In this document: positions 38,156 through 47,824 of the stretch, piece by piece
Numbering within the stretch: the first letter of the stretch is position 1
Layout: each line of letters opens with the position of its first letter
Source of the DNA: Frederiksenia canicola
GTDB taxonomy: Bacteria; Pseudomonadota; Gammaproteobacteria; Enterobacterales; Pasteurellaceae
Reading direction: 5' to 3'
Assembly: GCF_011455495.1 (NCBI RefSeq)
Contig: NZ_CP015029.1
Location: 186,001-250,000 of the forward strand
DNA length: 64,000 nucleotides
The notes under the pieces: generated by a model
The model's database searches: none
What the model was told of the DNA's origin: nothing
What the model saw: only the letters and a program-made list of their open reading frames with translations
Translations under genes and position numbers: made by a program

Positions 38156-39190
38156 TTACATTTTATGTGCATTTTCGTGATCACGCCAAATAACTTCACA
38201 CTCTACTGTCACATTTTCTGGTTTCTTACCCTGTAATTTTTGGCGAATCGTAGCAAAAATTTCGTGAGCGATCTGCTCGTGGTTTTGTTTAATCGAATGA
38301 ATATGAAAAGGTAAAGCATTGAGCAGATGATGATCGTCAAACGTGGCTAAATGCAGCTCTCGGTTGAGCAATTTATCCATCAATTTATGTTCCGTCAAAT
38401 AACGCAACACGCCTTCTAAAAGGGTGTAAGAAGCAGTAAAAATCGCTTCAGGCAAACGTCCTAATTGCTCTACGACTTGCTGCAACATGTGATAACCCGA
38501 CTCCGATTGGTAATCTTTATGTAAAATCCAACCGCTTGTTTCGCTCAGATTGGCTTTCTGCAAGCCTTGGCGAAAGCCTGCCAAACGTGATTGACTCGGA
38601 GAAAGGGAAAGCAGCCCACCAAAATAGTAATATTCAGACAGCTGATAACGCTCCGCCGTTTGCTGTACGACTTCCGCAATTTTCGGCGTATCCGCACTAA
38701 TAATATGACAAAGTGCCAAATTCGGCACATAGCGGTCGATCAATAAAATGGGGACGTGCTTGAGAATACTTTTGTAATAATTTGGATCTTGGTGAGTCGG
38801 AGCGGTAACCAACACATCAATTTGCCGATCCAACAGTCGATCAATTGCCATTTTTTCCTGCACAGGATTATCATCCGAACAGGCAATGACTAACTGCAAA
38901 CCATTTTCCCGACATAACCGCTCCAATGTTTTTGCCGTGGACGCAAAACCGTAGTTGGTAAGATCGGGGATCACCAACCCAATCACATTAGAACGCAACT
39001 GCTTCAACGCTTTCGCATTCGCATTCGCTCGGTAGCCGTACTGCTTGGCAATTTCTCGCACTTTATCGCACGTTTCCGCTTTAATCCGAAATTGATCCGC
39101 CTGCCCGTTTAAAATCATACTGACGGTGGTTTTAGATACCCCGCTCAGCTGAGCAATATCATTTAACGTAATGCGTTTACGCTGTTCCAA
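38156..39190 (-). CDS. scrR: LacI-family repressor of the sucrose genes ScrR
   Basis: 344 residues. N-terminal helix-turn-helix ITLNDIAQLSGVSKTTVSMILNG (about 7-29) with the hinge NANAKALKQLRSNVIGLVIPD (about 57-77), then a periplasmic-binding-like sugar domain. It starts 12 bases after scrB and is the last gene of scrK-scrB-scrR. It probably binds the palindrome inside the scrK promoter and releases on fructose or a fructose phosphate. Confidence 0.9.
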   Translation of the reverse strand: MEQRKRITLNDIAQLSGVSKTTVSMILNGQADQFRIKAETCDKVREIAKQYGYRANANAKALKQLRSNVIGLVIPDLTNYGFASTAKTLERLCRENGLQLVIACSDDNPVQEKMAIDRLLDRQIDVLVTAPTHQDPNYYKSILKHVPILLIDRYVPNLALCHIISADTPKIAEVVQQTAERYQLSEYYYFGGLLSLSPSQSRLAGFRQGLQKANLSETSGWILHKDYQSESGYHMLQQVVEQLGRLPEAIFTASYTLLEGVLRYLTEHKLMDKLLNRELHLATFDDHHLLNALPFHIHSIKQNHEQIAHEIFATIRQKLQGKKPENVTVECEVIWRDHENAHKM

Positions 39191-39202
39191 TGCTTTCTCC
39201 TT

Positions 39203-40633
39203 TTATTTATATGTTATCGCTCGCACTTTAGCGATTTCTATCTCAACTGTATTTTCACTTATCAGCACATTTTCCCGTTCGGCAATGAAGAATCGTGAAG
39301 TGAGCACTTTTTCACCATCATTGACGAAAATTTCTACAACAGAGCGATCAAAAAATAACTCGAGTTTATCTAACCGCGCCAGTTTACACTGCCGCACCGA
39401 GCCGAATTTTGCCATGATTTCGGTTTGTTCCGTAGCCGTGCGATCCAAACTCAACACGCCATCGTCATAGCGTAATCGTAAGGTTTGCCCTTGTGAGTTG
39501 CGGAAAAAATCCAATACAAGCGGTCGGTTTTCAACAGAAATTTGCAAATAGCACGTATCCAAATCGGCAATTGGTTGCTCGCCTGCAAGGTGAAGTGTTT
39601 CTCGCTCACCCATCTCGACCAACGGCTGTTGATAAATTTTACCATTTTGCAACGACAATTTGCGGGGAAGTGTCAGCATTGAATGCCATTTGTAGCGATC
39701 CGTTGGGTATTGCAGATCGGGCAAGCCCACCCAGCCGACCAAAATCCGATCACTGTTTTCGATCGTCTGCGGGGCATAGAAATCAAAACCATAATCCAAT
39801 TCGTCAATCTGATCCGTCTGCAAACTCGAGCCCACTAATTTGCCCAACGCGTAAACGGCGTGGAAATTATTTTGATATTGATAAGCTTCGCGATTTTTAC
39901 CTTGCGGCGACCAAACAAATACCTCCTTCCCACCCAGTTGGAATAGGTCAGGGCATTCCCACATAAACACATTTTGATTATCAAATGCCTCCACCGCCAA
40001 CTCCGATAGCAAACGGGGCGTGCTGTTTAAATCGTCCATTTCATACAGCAATGCGGTTCCCGTTAAATCATTGCGTTGTGCCCCAACCACAAAGCGAATT
40101 TTGCCTTCTGGGGTGATGAACGGTTTGGGATCTCGGACGTGTTCAGTGTAGCCCGCAGGCGGTTCGCTGATGATGCAACGTTTTTCGAGCAATTTGCCTG
40201 ATTTGTCAAAAATCGCCATATTTTGATGCGGTACCCGTTGATTATCGCTCGCTCGGCGGACGTTACCCGTATAAAACGCCACGATGTTATCCTGCCACAA
40301 AATCGCTCCGCCCGAATAACAACCATGGCTTTCAAACCGCTCATCGGGGATCAACATATCACCTTCGTGGAAAGTACGAAAATCACGGGTGATGTAATGT
40401 TTCCAATGCTTCATTCCGTGCATGGCATCGTAAGGGAACCACTGATAAAAAATATGGTAGTGCTCACCGTCAAAAATCAGCCCATTCGGATCATTCAACA
40501 GACCCGTGGGTGCAGCTAAATGATAGGTTGGGCGGAAGTCTTTATCTTGTAAAACTACGTCACGTACAGCGGCTAACTCTCCCGCTGCCTGAGCATGCAA
40601 ACTTTTGTATTTGCCTTGATTGAAAATATGCAT
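39203..40633 (-). CDS. scrB: Sucrose-6-phosphate hydrolase ScrB (GH32)
   Basis: 476 residues, five-bladed propeller GH32 enzyme. Catalytic nucleophile D48 in LLNDPNGL, transition-state Asp in VRDPKPF, acid/base Glu in WECPDLF. It splits sucrose-6-P into glucose-6-P and fructose. The substrate must come from a PTS, yet no sucrose permease (scrA) lies beside it in this window. Uptake-signal core at 39516-39524. Confidence 0.95.
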   Translation of the reverse strand: MHIFNQGKYKSLHAQAAGELAAVRDVVLQDKDFRPTYHLAAPTGLLNDPNGLIFDGEHYHIFYQWFPYDAMHGMKHWKHYITRDFRTFHEGDMLIPDERFESHGCYSGGAILWQDNIVAFYTGNVRRASDNQRVPHQNMAIFDKSGKLLEKRCIISEPPAGYTEHVRDPKPFITPEGKIRFVVGAQRNDLTGTALLYEMDDLNSTPRLLSELAVEAFDNQNVFMWECPDLFQLGGKEVFVWSPQGKNREAYQYQNNFHAVYALGKLVGSSLQTDQIDELDYGFDFYAPQTIENSDRILVGWVGLPDLQYPTDRYKWHSMLTLPRKLSLQNGKIYQQPLVEMGERETLHLAGEQPIADLDTCYLQISVENRPLVLDFFRNSQGQTLRLRYDDGVLSLDRTATEQTEIMAKFGSVRQCKLARLDKLELFFDRSVVEIFVNDGEKVLTSRFFIAERENVLISENTVEIEIAKVRAITYK

Positions 40634-40701
40634 AGTGTTGTTCCGTATCTGATTTGCAAAATTATTAAAGAAAGTGACCGCTTGTTGTATAAAATCGTAA
40701 C

Positions 40702-40721
40702 GGCCAACTGATGGGTTGGCC
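40702..40721 (-). repeat. Hairpin between scrK and scrB
   Basis: GGCCAAC (40702-40708) and GTTGGCC (40715-40721), immediately after the scrK stop codon; an uptake-signal core lies at 40677-40685. Without a long T-run it may only reduce transcription into scrB. Confidence 0.5.
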
Positions 40722-40727
40722 CATATT

Positions 40728-41654
40728 TTAAGCTAACAGAAATGCATCCAACTGAATTCTGTTAGGCAATGCCGACATCGCCCCTTTCGCCGTGGTAGCC
40801 AACGCGCCCGACGCATTCGCTTGGCGAATCACTTGCACCAATACATCACGATCTTCTTGCCAGTTTTGATATTGCGACAGCCCAGCCAGCAAACCACTGA
40901 CGAACGCATCCCCCGCCCCAGTGGTATCAACAGGCTGCAATGCTTTGCCCGCTACGATTTCACTTTTGCCATTGAGATGATACACCGCCCCGTCTTTGCC
41001 AAGGGTGATGATGATGAGTTTCTCAGGATATTGTGCGGTGATTTTTGCCGTTGCAACGTCCAAATTGTCGCTATCGGTCAATAAGGTCAGCTCTTCTTCC
41101 GAGAATTTCAGCACGTCCGCCAAGGCGACAACACAATTCACCACTTGTTTCATTTCATCGAGCGATGCCCAAAGGGACTCGCGTAAATTTGGGTCAAAGG
41201 AGAAAAACCCCCCCGCTTGTTTGATACGGCGGATCGCCTCCAAAGTGGTTGCACGAGACGGTTCATTGATTAACGCAATCGAACAACAATGCAACCATTC
41301 GCCTGCTCGAAAATTCGGTAAATCATTGATTTCTAAGAATTGATCAGCACTTGGATTGACCATAAAAGTAAAACTGCGTTCGCCATTATCCAAATCGACA
41401 ATCACCGTGGACGTGCGTTGAGCAGGATCTAAAATCATCTGTTTGGTGCAGACGTTTTCCGCTTGTAAGGTCTGCTGCATAAATTTACCCAGCGGATCAT
41501 CCCCCACTCGCCCGATAAATCCCGCTGGTACGCCAAGGCGAGCTACTCCTACCGCCACATTTGCTGGTGCCCCGCCAGCACAACGTAAATAGTGATTTTC
41601 TCCGTCTGGAATTAAATCCACAACGGCATCGCCTAACACCCAAATTTTGTTCAT
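40728..41654 (-). CDS. scrK: Fructokinase (PfkB family) ScrK
   Basis: 308 residues from the ATG at 41652-41654 (MNKIWVLGDAVVDLIPDG); an 11-residue extension lacks support. Ribokinase fold: sugar-binding CAGGAPANVAVGVARLG and the anion-hole/catalytic base signature VDTTGAGDAFVSGLLAGL. It phosphorylates the fructose released by ScrB. First gene of the scr unit. Confidence 0.94.
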   Translation of the reverse strand: MNKIWVLGDAVVDLIPDGENHYLRCAGGAPANVAVGVARLGVPAGFIGRVGDDPLGKFMQQTLQAENVCTKQMILDPAQRTSTVIVDLDNGERSFTFMVNPSADQFLEINDLPNFRAGEWLHCCSIALINEPSRATTLEAIRRIKQAGGFFSFDPNLRESLWASLDEMKQVVNCVVALADVLKFSEEELTLLTDSDNLDVATAKITAQYPEKLIIITLGKDGAVYHLNGKSEIVAGKALQPVDTTGAGDAFVSGLLAGLSQYQNWQEDRDVLVQVIRQANASGALATTAKGAMSALPNRIQLDAFLLA

Positions 41655-41688
41655 AATTAATACTCTTTTGACTAAAAAACTAAACAAA

Positions 41689-41717
41689 ATAGTAGCTAAA
41701 ACGATTTAGTTTTGCAA
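41689..41717 (-). promoter_or_regulatory. scrK promoter with embedded LacI-type operator
   Basis: TTGCAA (41717-41712), exactly 17 bases, TACTAT (41694-41689). The spacer contains the near-perfect palindrome CTAAATCGTTTTAG (41709-41696) with a central CG, the form bound by LacI/GalR-family repressors. ScrR is the obvious candidate. Confidence 0.82.
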
Positions 41718-41731
41718 TTTCCAGTTTAGTA

Positions 41732-41753
41732 TTTTGTGACGTCGCTCACAAAT
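41732..41753 (-). promoter_or_regulatory. CRP site of the scr unit
   Basis: Perfect TGTGA-N6-TCACA (core 41735-41750, centre 41742.5). With transcription starting near 41682 the centre lies about 61 bases upstream, the standard class I activating position. Confidence 0.9.
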
Positions 41754-41754
41754 T

Positions 41755-41990
41755 TGTGTAAAGGGCGTAGAGCTAAAGGTGGGTCAGTGCGTGGCATTCA
41801 AAAACGTGCGAGCAAGTCAAGTGGTTACAAGTGAACCGCTTAAAATTTGGTAAAAAAGCCATAAAAACTGACCGCTTGTCACAGTACAAGCGGTCGTTTC
41901 CTTAAAAAGTTTTGCAAATCGAGACTCACAACGAGCTAGTGTAGCTTGTCTCTACCGAATAAATGTGTTGAGTCACCGACTCAAGTTGGG
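41755..41990. other. Intergenic region between scrK and ubiB
   Basis: No gene. It holds an inverted uptake-signal pair GACCGCTTGT/ACAAGCGGTC (41870-41879, 41886-41895) and a hairpin TTGAGTC-ACC-GACTCAA just after the ubiB stop codon. Confidence 0.6.
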
Positions 41991-43619
41991 CTACCTGTGT
42001 CTTAACAGCAAAACGATAGTCAAAAGAAATAAACTCACACTCAACCACAGCGGCATCGCTTCAAATTTCCAAAAGATCCCAGCCAACAATCCACCAATAA
42101 GTAAGGTCGAACCAAACTGGGACGGGCGATTTTGTTGCAAACTCTGATTAATTTCTGCTAGGCGTTTGTTGATCTGCTTTTGTTGTTGTAACGCTTGGAA
42201 AACGGCTTCGGGAAATTCGGCGAAATGTTCACGAAATTGCGGTAAACGTTGGCGAACTTGGCGAATCATCGCTTTGACGCCCATTTGCTCATCTAGCCAA
42301 TTTTGTAAAAAAGGCTTCGCTGTTTGCCATAAATCCAACTGCGGATAAATCTGTCTGCCTAAGCCTTCAATATAGAGCAAGGTTTTTTGCAGCAATACCA
42401 ACTGAGGTTGTACTTCCATATTGAATTCACGAGCTACGTTAAACAAATTCAGCAGAACCTGCCCGAAAGAAATTTCTGACAGCGGCTTGGCAAAAATCGG
42501 TTCGCACACTTCCCGAAAGGCTTGCTCAAAAGCATCAATATTCGTGTCTTCTGGCGTCCAGCCCGACTCAACGTGCATCAACGCCACGCGGCGATAATCT
42601 CGGTTGAAAAACGCCACAAAACTCTCGGCGAGATAGCGTTTATCGTGTTCATTCAGCTGCCCAACAATGCCACAATCAATGCCGATATATTGCGGATTTT
42701 CAGGGTGATTCGGGTTCACGAAAATGTTGCCCGGGTGCATATCCGCATGGAAAAAGCTGTCGCGAAATACTTGGGTAAAAAACACCTTCACCCCTCGCTC
42801 TGCAAGGAGTTTCATATCAGTGCCGTTGGCTTCAAGTTCGGCAATATTCGCCACGGGAATGCCGTAAATCCGCTCCATGACAATCAGATTTTTATGACAA
42901 AAATCAGGATACATTTCAGGCACATAGAGCATTTCGCTGCCGTCAAAGTTCGCTCGCAAGCGGATCGCATTCGCCATTTCTTTGCGAAGATCTAACTCGT
43001 CCAACACGGTTTTTTCATATTCCCGCACCACTTCCACCGCTCGCAGCCGTTTACCGTCCGCAGACCATTTCGGGATCAAGCGAGCAAGACGATACATCAA
43101 TTCAAGATCGTCTTTGATCACTTGCTCGATCCCAGGGCGGATCACTTTTAGCACCACTTCCTTACCCGCCAATTCAAGCGGTTGGTTTTGATTGAATTTT
43201 GCCGTATGAACTTGTGCGATAGACGCCGATGCCAATGCAGTTTCCTCGAATTCATCAAACCACGTTTCAAGGGAACCACCCAAAGCTTGCTCGATACGCT
43301 GGCGGGCTAATTTGCCGTCAAACGCATCAACTTGATCTTGCAGTAACGCCAGTTGATCGGCAAGTTCAGGAGAAAACAGATCACGGCGGGTGGAAAGCAT
43401 CTGCCCGAGTTTGATCCAAACAGGGCCTAACTCCTGCAACGCAAGGCGTAATCGCACACCAAGCGGTTCATTTGGGAACTGATTTTGCACCCAAAATAGC
43501 GACTTCCGCCCCAACCGCAGTGAGCGTGTGCGAGGCACATCGGGAATAACTTCATCAATCCCATAACGTAAAAAGGTGTGAATGATTTTGTAGAGACGGC
43601 GGAAATTTTTGATATTCAT
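41991..43619 (-). CDS. ubiB: Ubiquinone biosynthesis protein-kinase-like ATPase UbiB
   Basis: 542 residues, ABC1/ADCK family. The KxGQ motif is K70-LGQ73 in [15 protein letters not shown], followed by an Ala-rich loop region ([12 protein letters not shown]) and kinase-like [13 protein letters not shown]. Two C-terminal membrane helices ([14 protein letters not shown] and [15 protein letters not shown]). It supports the Ubi enzyme complex, probably by extracting lipid intermediates. Its start overlaps the stop codon of the upstream gene by one base. Confidence 0.96.
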   Translation of the reverse strand: MNIKNFRRLYKIIHTFLRYGIDEVIPDVPRTRSLRLGRKSLFWVQNQFPNEPLGVRLRLALQELGPVWIKLGQMLSTRRDLFSPELADQLALLQDQVDAFDGKLARQRIEQALGGSLETWFDEFEETALASASIAQVHTAKFNQNQPLELAGKEVVLKVIRPGIEQVIKDDLELMYRLARLIPKWSADGKRLRAVEVVREYEKTVLDELDLRKEMANAIRLRANFDGSEMLYVPEMYPDFCHKNLIVMERIYGIPVANIAELEANGTDMKLLAERGVKVFFTQVFRDSFFHADMHPGNIFVNPNHPENPQYIGIDCGIVGQLNEHDKRYLAESFVAFFNRDYRRVALMHVESGWTPEDTNIDAFEQAFREVCEPIFAKPLSEISFGQVLLNLFNVAREFNMEVQPQLVLLQKTLLYIEGLGRQIYPQLDLWQTAKPFLQNWLDEQMGVKAMIRQVRQRLPQFREHFAEFPEAVFQALQQQKQINKRLAEINQSLQQNRPSQFGSTLLIGGLLAGIFWKFEAMPLWLSVSLFLLTIVLLLRHR

Positions 43620-44299
43620 TAAGGTAATTCTTTCAGTTTACTCACATCTAAAGTCAGCGGTTGCTCTGCTTTTGCAAGCGTTCTCCATTTTGTTTCTGGA
43701 CGATGTTCTTCTGACGCACTTTGGTTAATTCCAGTGGTAAATTTTTCCTTATTCGTTAGGTAATTTACGCTACTATGTTCTTCCATTAGGCTCGCACGGT
43801 GTAACGATTGGCTTTCTTTGCCAATGAGTTCAAATTTTGCGTTTTTATAGCGAATTTGATAGGTCGCATTTGTTGTCCACCAACTCCCACAGCTATGGAA
43901 GTAGTGTAAGCTAACATATAATTGACTTTTGCGGATAGTTAATGAGCCATCGGCAAGCGGATCCTCAAGGCAATGGCTATCTGGAGTGCTTGCACTCGGA
44001 AGAAAACCATCACGTGTTTGTAAGGCTTGGCGATAACCATCTTGCTCAGATAAAAACACCACAAGGCGACGTGGATTAAAATTCTCTTCGCCCCATTCGT
44101 CTTTCTTAATTAACGTTTTATCCTTTTTTTGCAAAATCAAGGCGAAATCTGACCGCTTGTCACCATTCAACTCGCCTTCAACCTTTAGCTCAATCTCCCA
44201 CCCTTCAGGTGCTTGTTGGAGTGCTTCAAGGCTCCAAAGCTCTGCAGCTACGGTGTTGGTCAATAAACTTAGCCATAAAAAAAGAGGATGTACTTTCAT
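43619..44299 (-). CDS. Secreted protein of unknown function within the ubi operon
   Basis: 226 residues with a signal peptide ([19 protein letters not shown]). The segment [21 protein letters not shown] resembles a single FG-GAP/VCBS-type Asp-rich loop. Two cysteines (HCLEDP and HSCGSWW) could form a disulfide. It sits between ubiJ and ubiB with a 1-base gap and a 1-base overlap, so it is expressed with them, although ubiquinone synthesis is cytoplasmic. In E. coli ubiJ and ubiB are adjacent. Uptake-signal core at 44152-44160. Confidence 0.7.
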   Translation of the reverse strand: MKVHPLFLWLSLLTNTVAAELWSLEALQQAPEGWEIELKVEGELNGDKRSDFALILQKKDKTLIKKDEWGEENFNPRRLVVFLSEQDGYRQALQTRDGFLPSASTPDSHCLEDPLADGSLTIRKSQLYVSLHYFHSCGSWWTTNATYQIRYKNAKFELIGKESQSLHRASLMEEHSSVNYLTNKEKFTTGINQSASEEHRPETKWRTLAKAEQPLTLDVSKLKELP

Positions 44300-44300
44300 T

Positions 44301-44924
44301 TCATCTCCTTAAATTTGCAAGTTTTTGTTCTAATCTGACCGCTTGTTGTTCCAATGCTTTGACTTGATCACAGAAATCGGCAAGCTGTAAGCGGTGTACA
44401 AGGACAGGACGCTCAGTGGTTAAATTATCGATTAAATGGCGGCTATTTTGCTCAAATTGCGATGTCACTTTGTAGAAAATGCCTTTGGCGAAATCGGTGG
44501 AAAGTTGAGCAGGTACATCGCCGATCAAGTATGAAAGCCATTCGGCAGGATCTTTTTCGAGCTGTTCCAGTAAAGCCGTGAAATGTTGTAGCACCTGCAA
44601 ATCACCGTTTAAAATCAATCGTTTGTCGTTAATGAGATCGGTTAATTTGGATTTGTCCGCCAATTTGGGTAAGGTCGTTGCTTCAAGCTGCACGGCACAA
44701 TCGACATCACCTTCGTAAACCGAAAGCCAATCAGTGCGGTTATCGCTAAACAGAATAAAAAACGTGAGTTCGGGACGAGTTAGCCGAATTTGTAGTACTT
44801 TTCCCGAGAGTTTGCGTAATATCGGGGCAAGATGAGCCGAACGGGCGAGCAGAGTGTTAAATGCCGTTTCAATGCCACCGATTGCCAACTGCGGCAGCAT
44901 CAATTGTTGAAAAACGCCGTTCAT
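44301..44924 (-). CDS. ubiJ: Ubiquinone biosynthesis accessory factor UbiJ
   Basis: 207 residues, SCP2 lipid-binding domain (about 20-120, IRLTRPELTFFILF...LNGDLQVLQHFTALL) and a C-terminal helical coil (VKALEQQAVRLEQKLANL). It binds ubiquinone intermediates and scaffolds the soluble Ubi complex with UbiK. Start overlaps the ubiE stop codon by one base. Confidence 0.92.
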   Translation of the reverse strand: MNGVFQQLMLPQLAIGGIETAFNTLLARSAHLAPILRKLSGKVLQIRLTRPELTFFILFSDNRTDWLSVYEGDVDCAVQLEATTLPKLADKSKLTDLINDKRLILNGDLQVLQHFTALLEQLEKDPAEWLSYLIGDVPAQLSTDFAKGIFYKVTSQFEQNSRHLIDNLTTERPVLVHRLQLADFCDQVKALEQQAVRLEQKLANLRR

Positions 44925-45712
44925 TAGAATTTATAACCCCGATGAAGTGCCACAATACCTGCACTTAAATTGTAGTAATTGACGCTTTCAAAGCCCGCAT
45001 TTTCCATCATCGCTTTGAGCTCATCTTGTTTTGGGTGCATACGGATCGACTCCGCCAAATAGCGATAACTGTCGCCATCATTCACCACCACCTCACCCAC
45101 TTTAGGCAGAATATTGAACGAGTAGAAGTTGTACACTTGGCTGATCGGGTCAATAATCGGCTTAGAAAATTCCAACACCAACAAACGACCGCCGGGTTTC
45201 AGCACACGGAACATCGAACGCAAGGCTTTGTCTTTATCAGTAACGTTACGCAAGCCGAAACTGATGACAATGCAATCAAAAGTGTTATCGGCAAACGGCA
45301 AGCACTCCGCATTCGCCTGCACATAATTGACGTTGCCTACCACGCCGAGATTACGGAGCTTTTCACGCCCAACCTGCAACATTGAGCTGTTAATATCCGC
45401 CAACACCACTTCGCCTGTTTCACCTACAATGCGAGAAAATTTCGCGGTAAAATCGCCCGTTCCGCCGGCCAAATCCAGCACTTTCTGCCCCTTTCGCACA
45501 CCACTACAATCAATGGTAAACCGCTTCCAGACACGATGAATACCAAAGGAAAGCAAATCATTCATCAAATCATATTTGCCTGCAACACTATGGAAAACAT
45601 TGGCGACTAGTTGCTGTTTTTCGTCTTTCGCCACGGTTTTAAAACCGAAATGGGTGGTTTCTGGGGAAGATGTGTCAGATGGGAGGGATTGTGGTTGTTG
45701 AATATCGTTCAT
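44924..45712 (-). CDS. ubiE: Ubiquinone/menaquinone C-methyltransferase UbiE
   Basis: 262 residues from the ATG at 45710-45712; an 11-residue extension is less likely. SAM-dependent class I fold: [17 protein letters not shown] (motif I), [39 protein letters not shown]. It methylates the ring of both ubiquinone and menaquinone precursors, so it serves the menA product as well. First gene of ubiE-ubiJ-unknown-ubiB. Confidence 0.97.
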   Translation of the reverse strand: MNDIQQPQSLPSDTSSPETTHFGFKTVAKDEKQQLVANVFHSVAGKYDLMNDLLSFGIHRVWKRFTIDCSGVRKGQKVLDLAGGTGDFTAKFSRIVGETGEVVLADINSSMLQVGREKLRNLGVVGNVNYVQANAECLPFADNTFDCIVISFGLRNVTDKDKALRSMFRVLKPGGRLLVLEFSKPIIDPISQVYNFYSFNILPKVGEVVVNDGDSYRYLAESIRMHPKQDELKAMMENAGFESVNYYNLSAGIVALHRGYKF

Positions 45713-45826
45713 TGTGCCTTTCTCTACTCGAAAAAATTGGCACATACCATAACAAAAAAGCGGTCAGATTTCCTTAACAATTTGCAAAACTTTTCGGGAA
45801 ACTGACCGCTTGTCATCGAGAAATTC

Positions 45827-45855
45827 TTGACGAACTGGCTTGAAATCTGTACCAT
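45827..45855 (+). promoter_or_regulatory. corA promoter
   Basis: TTGACG (45827-45832), 17 bases, TACCAT (45850-45855). Transcription from about 45862 would give a leader of about 180 bases before corA. An uptake-signal core lies upstream at 45805-45813. Confidence 0.7.
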
Positions 45856-45886
45856 TCGCCCGTTTTTTTCACCTTGAGGATACAGC

Positions 45887-45963
45887 ATTTTGGACAGTCA
45901 CAGTCGATACTTATCAGCTTTCTAACCCACCTCGTCCAAAATCCTTTCGCCGACGAGTGTCGG
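45887..45963 (+). promoter_or_regulatory. Structured leader of corA
   Basis: ATTTTGGAC (45887-45895) can pair with GTCCAAAAT (45934-45942), a 9-base stem enclosing the possible leader peptide. A second hairpin CCGAC-GAGT-GTCGG (45950-45954, 45959-45963) follows with TATTTT after it. The first stem would cover the leader start codon, so translation and pairing exclude one another. Confidence 0.55.
45890..45925 (+). CDS. Possible corA leader peptide (CorL-like)
   Basis: An 11-codon reading frame with a TTG start, reading fM-DSHSRYLSAF, with GAGG eight to nine bases upstream. In Salmonella the corA leader contains the short frame corL, whose translation controls Rho-dependent termination. I see a comparable position here but cannot show homology. 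Confidence 0.4.
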   Translation: MDSHSRYLSAF

Positions 45964-46042
45964 TATTTTCCCTGTCAGTATCTTAATTTTTGTTCATTTT
46001 TGTTCATCGCCTCATACCTTGTTGTAACTATAGGAGTATGAA

Positions 46043-47014
46043 ATGATTCGCGCTTTTTCGTTGCAAAACGACCGCTTGATCAGTGTTGATGAAACCATTC
46101 AAAACCAATTTAACGACGCCATTTGGATCGATTTGATCGACCCCACCGAGGAAGAACGGAGCGTGCTCGAACATCGCTTAGACCAAACGCTCGCCGAAGA
46201 GCACGAATTGGAAGATTTGGAAGCATCAGCACGTTTCTTTGAAGATGAAGACGGCCTACATCTGCACTCGTTTTTCTACTGTTTAGATGATGAAGATTAT
46301 GCCGACATCGCCACCGTAGGCTTTACCATTCGTGATGGGCGTTTATTCACCTTGCGTGAGCGGGATTTGCCCGCGTTTCGTTTGTATCGAATGCGTTCCC
46401 GCCGTGAAAAGTTGATCGATGGCAACGCTTATGAATTATTGCTCGACCTATTTGAAACTAAAATCGAGCAGTTGGCAGACGTGATTGAAAATATCTACGC
46501 CGATTTGGAAAAACTCAGCCGTGTGATCTTAAAAGAGCAAGAAGAACAGAAAGAAAAGAAAGGCGATCACAACTTTGATGATGCCTTGGCGGAACTCACC
46601 GAGTTGGAAGACGCCAGCTCAAAAGTACGGCTATGCTTGATGGATACGCAGCGGGCGTTAAGTTTCTTATTACGTAAAACCCGCTTGCCAAATAATCAGC
46701 TTGAACAGGCTCGCGATATTTTACGCGATATTGAATCCCTACAGCCGCACAATGAATCGCTGTTCCAAAAAGTGAACTTCTTAATGCAAGCTGCAATGGG
46801 TTTCATCAACATTGAGCAGAACCGTATTATGAAATTCTTCTCTGTTGTGTCAGTGATGTTCCTGCCTGCGACGCTGGTTGCATCCACCTATGGAATGAAC
46901 TTTGATGTCATGCCCGAATTGCGGTTAGAATACGGCTATCCTATGGCAATTGGTTTGATGATTTGTGCGGCAGCCACGCCGTATATCTACTTTAAACGCA
47001 AAGGCTGGTTATAA
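46043..47014 (+). CDS. corA: Magnesium/cobalt channel CorA
   Basis: 323 residues. Large cytoplasmic domain (1-265, [44 protein letters not shown]), then two membrane helices near the C-terminus with the signature YGMNF in the loop, ending in KRKGWL. Pentameric channel for Mg2+ uptake. Very close to E. coli CorA by eye. Confidence 0.97.
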   Translation: MIRAFSLQNDRLISVDETIQNQFNDAIWIDLIDPTEEERSVLEHRLDQTLAEEHELEDLEASARFFEDEDGLHLHSFFYCLDDEDYADIATVGFTIRDGRLFTLRERDLPAFRLYRMRSRREKLIDGNAYELLLDLFETKIEQLADVIENIYADLEKLSRVILKEQEEQKEKKGDHNFDDALAELTELEDASSKVRLCLMDTQRALSFLLRKTRLPNNQLEQARDILRDIESLQPHNESLFQKVNFLMQAAMGFINIEQNRIMKFFSVVSVMFLPATLVASTYGMNFDVMPELRLEYGYPMAIGLMICAAATPYIYFKRKGWL

Positions 47015-47034
47015 ATTTGCAAAAAATCCTGAAA

Positions 47035-47068
47035 AAATGACCGCTTGTCACAACACAAGCGGTCATTT
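47035..47068. terminator. Inverted uptake-signal terminator after corA
   Basis: AAATGACCGCTTGT (47035-47048) pairs with ACAAGCGGTCATTT (47055-47068), 14 base pairs with a 6-base loop; the opposite strand runs into T-rich sequence for the convergent lipoprotein gene. Confidence 0.75.
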
Positions 47069-47095
47069 CCTTCAAAAAGATGGCCAATCCGAGAG

Positions 47096-47764
47096 TTATT
47101 GGCTTTCGTTTTTTGTCTCGTTCTGATTCTCTTCCCGTTGAGACTCCGTAGCTTGAGTCGCTTTTTGTATCTCTGATTTCATATCAGAACCCATGTTTTG
47201 AATCGCCTTACCTGCATCTTGCATCGTATCCGCAATGGCTTCCTTCGCATCTTTTAAACTGTTGCTGATAGACGATTTAACGTCTTCAAATGCTTCGGAT
47301 AGTTTACTTTTCTTATCTACAGCCATCTCTTTCGCTCGTTCTGTAGCCAGTTGTGATTCTGCTAATTGAGCTTCTAAAGACTGTTTCAGCATTTGCCATT
47401 TCTCTTCTGAGATTTTTTTCGCCTCTTCCAACTGAGCATCTAATGATTTCTGCATTTCAGCCACTTTAGCCTCTGCTGCTTTTTGTGCTTCTGACACTTT
47501 CAAATCAGCTTCTTTTTGCACTTCTGCAGCTTTCTCATCTGCGATTTTTTGAATCAGAACCATTTTTTCTGCCGTTGTTTTTTCTAACTCTGCAACTTGA
47601 GATTCCGCTCCTTTTTTCACTTCTTCAAGTGTGATTTGTAATGCGGCTAACTCTGCTTTCGTTGCACTCAACTCGGCTTCAATTTTTGCTTTGCCATTAT
47701 CACAAGCGGTAAGCAGCACAGATGATCCCACAACACTAAACGCTAATAATGATTTCTTCATCAC
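47096..47764 (-). CDS. Coiled-coil lipoprotein
   Basis: 222 residues (one fewer if the second Met is used). Lipoprotein signal with lipobox LLTAC, modified at the Cys followed by D, which may favour retention in the inner membrane if Lol rules of enteric bacteria apply. The rest is Ala/Glu/Lys-rich and almost wholly helical (KAAEAKVAEMQKSLDAQLEEAKK), predicted coiled coil. No enzyme motif. Related in style to the next gene, from which it is separated by a terminator. Uptake-signal core at 47702-47710 lies in the signal-peptide region. Confidence 0.8.
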   Translation of the reverse strand: MMKKSLLAFSVVGSSVLLTACDNGKAKIEAELSATKAELAALQITLEEVKKGAESQVAELEKTTAEKMVLIQKIADEKAAEVQKEADLKVSEAQKAAEAKVAEMQKSLDAQLEEAKKISEEKWQMLKQSLEAQLAESQLATERAKEMAVDKKSKLSEAFEDVKSSISNSLKDAKEAIADTMQDAGKAIQNMGSDMKSEIQKATQATESQREENQNETKNESQ

Positions 47765-47784
47765 ATTACTCCTATATAAAATAA

Positions 47785-47814
47785 AGAAAAGGCACCTTGT
47801 GATGTGCCTTTTCT
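47785..47814 (-). terminator. Terminator after the repeat lipoprotein gene
   Basis: AGAAAAGGCAC (47785-47795) pairs with GTGCCTTTTCT (47804-47814); T-rich sequence follows on the transcribed strand. Confidence 0.88.
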
Positions 47815-47824
47815 GGTTTAGTTA

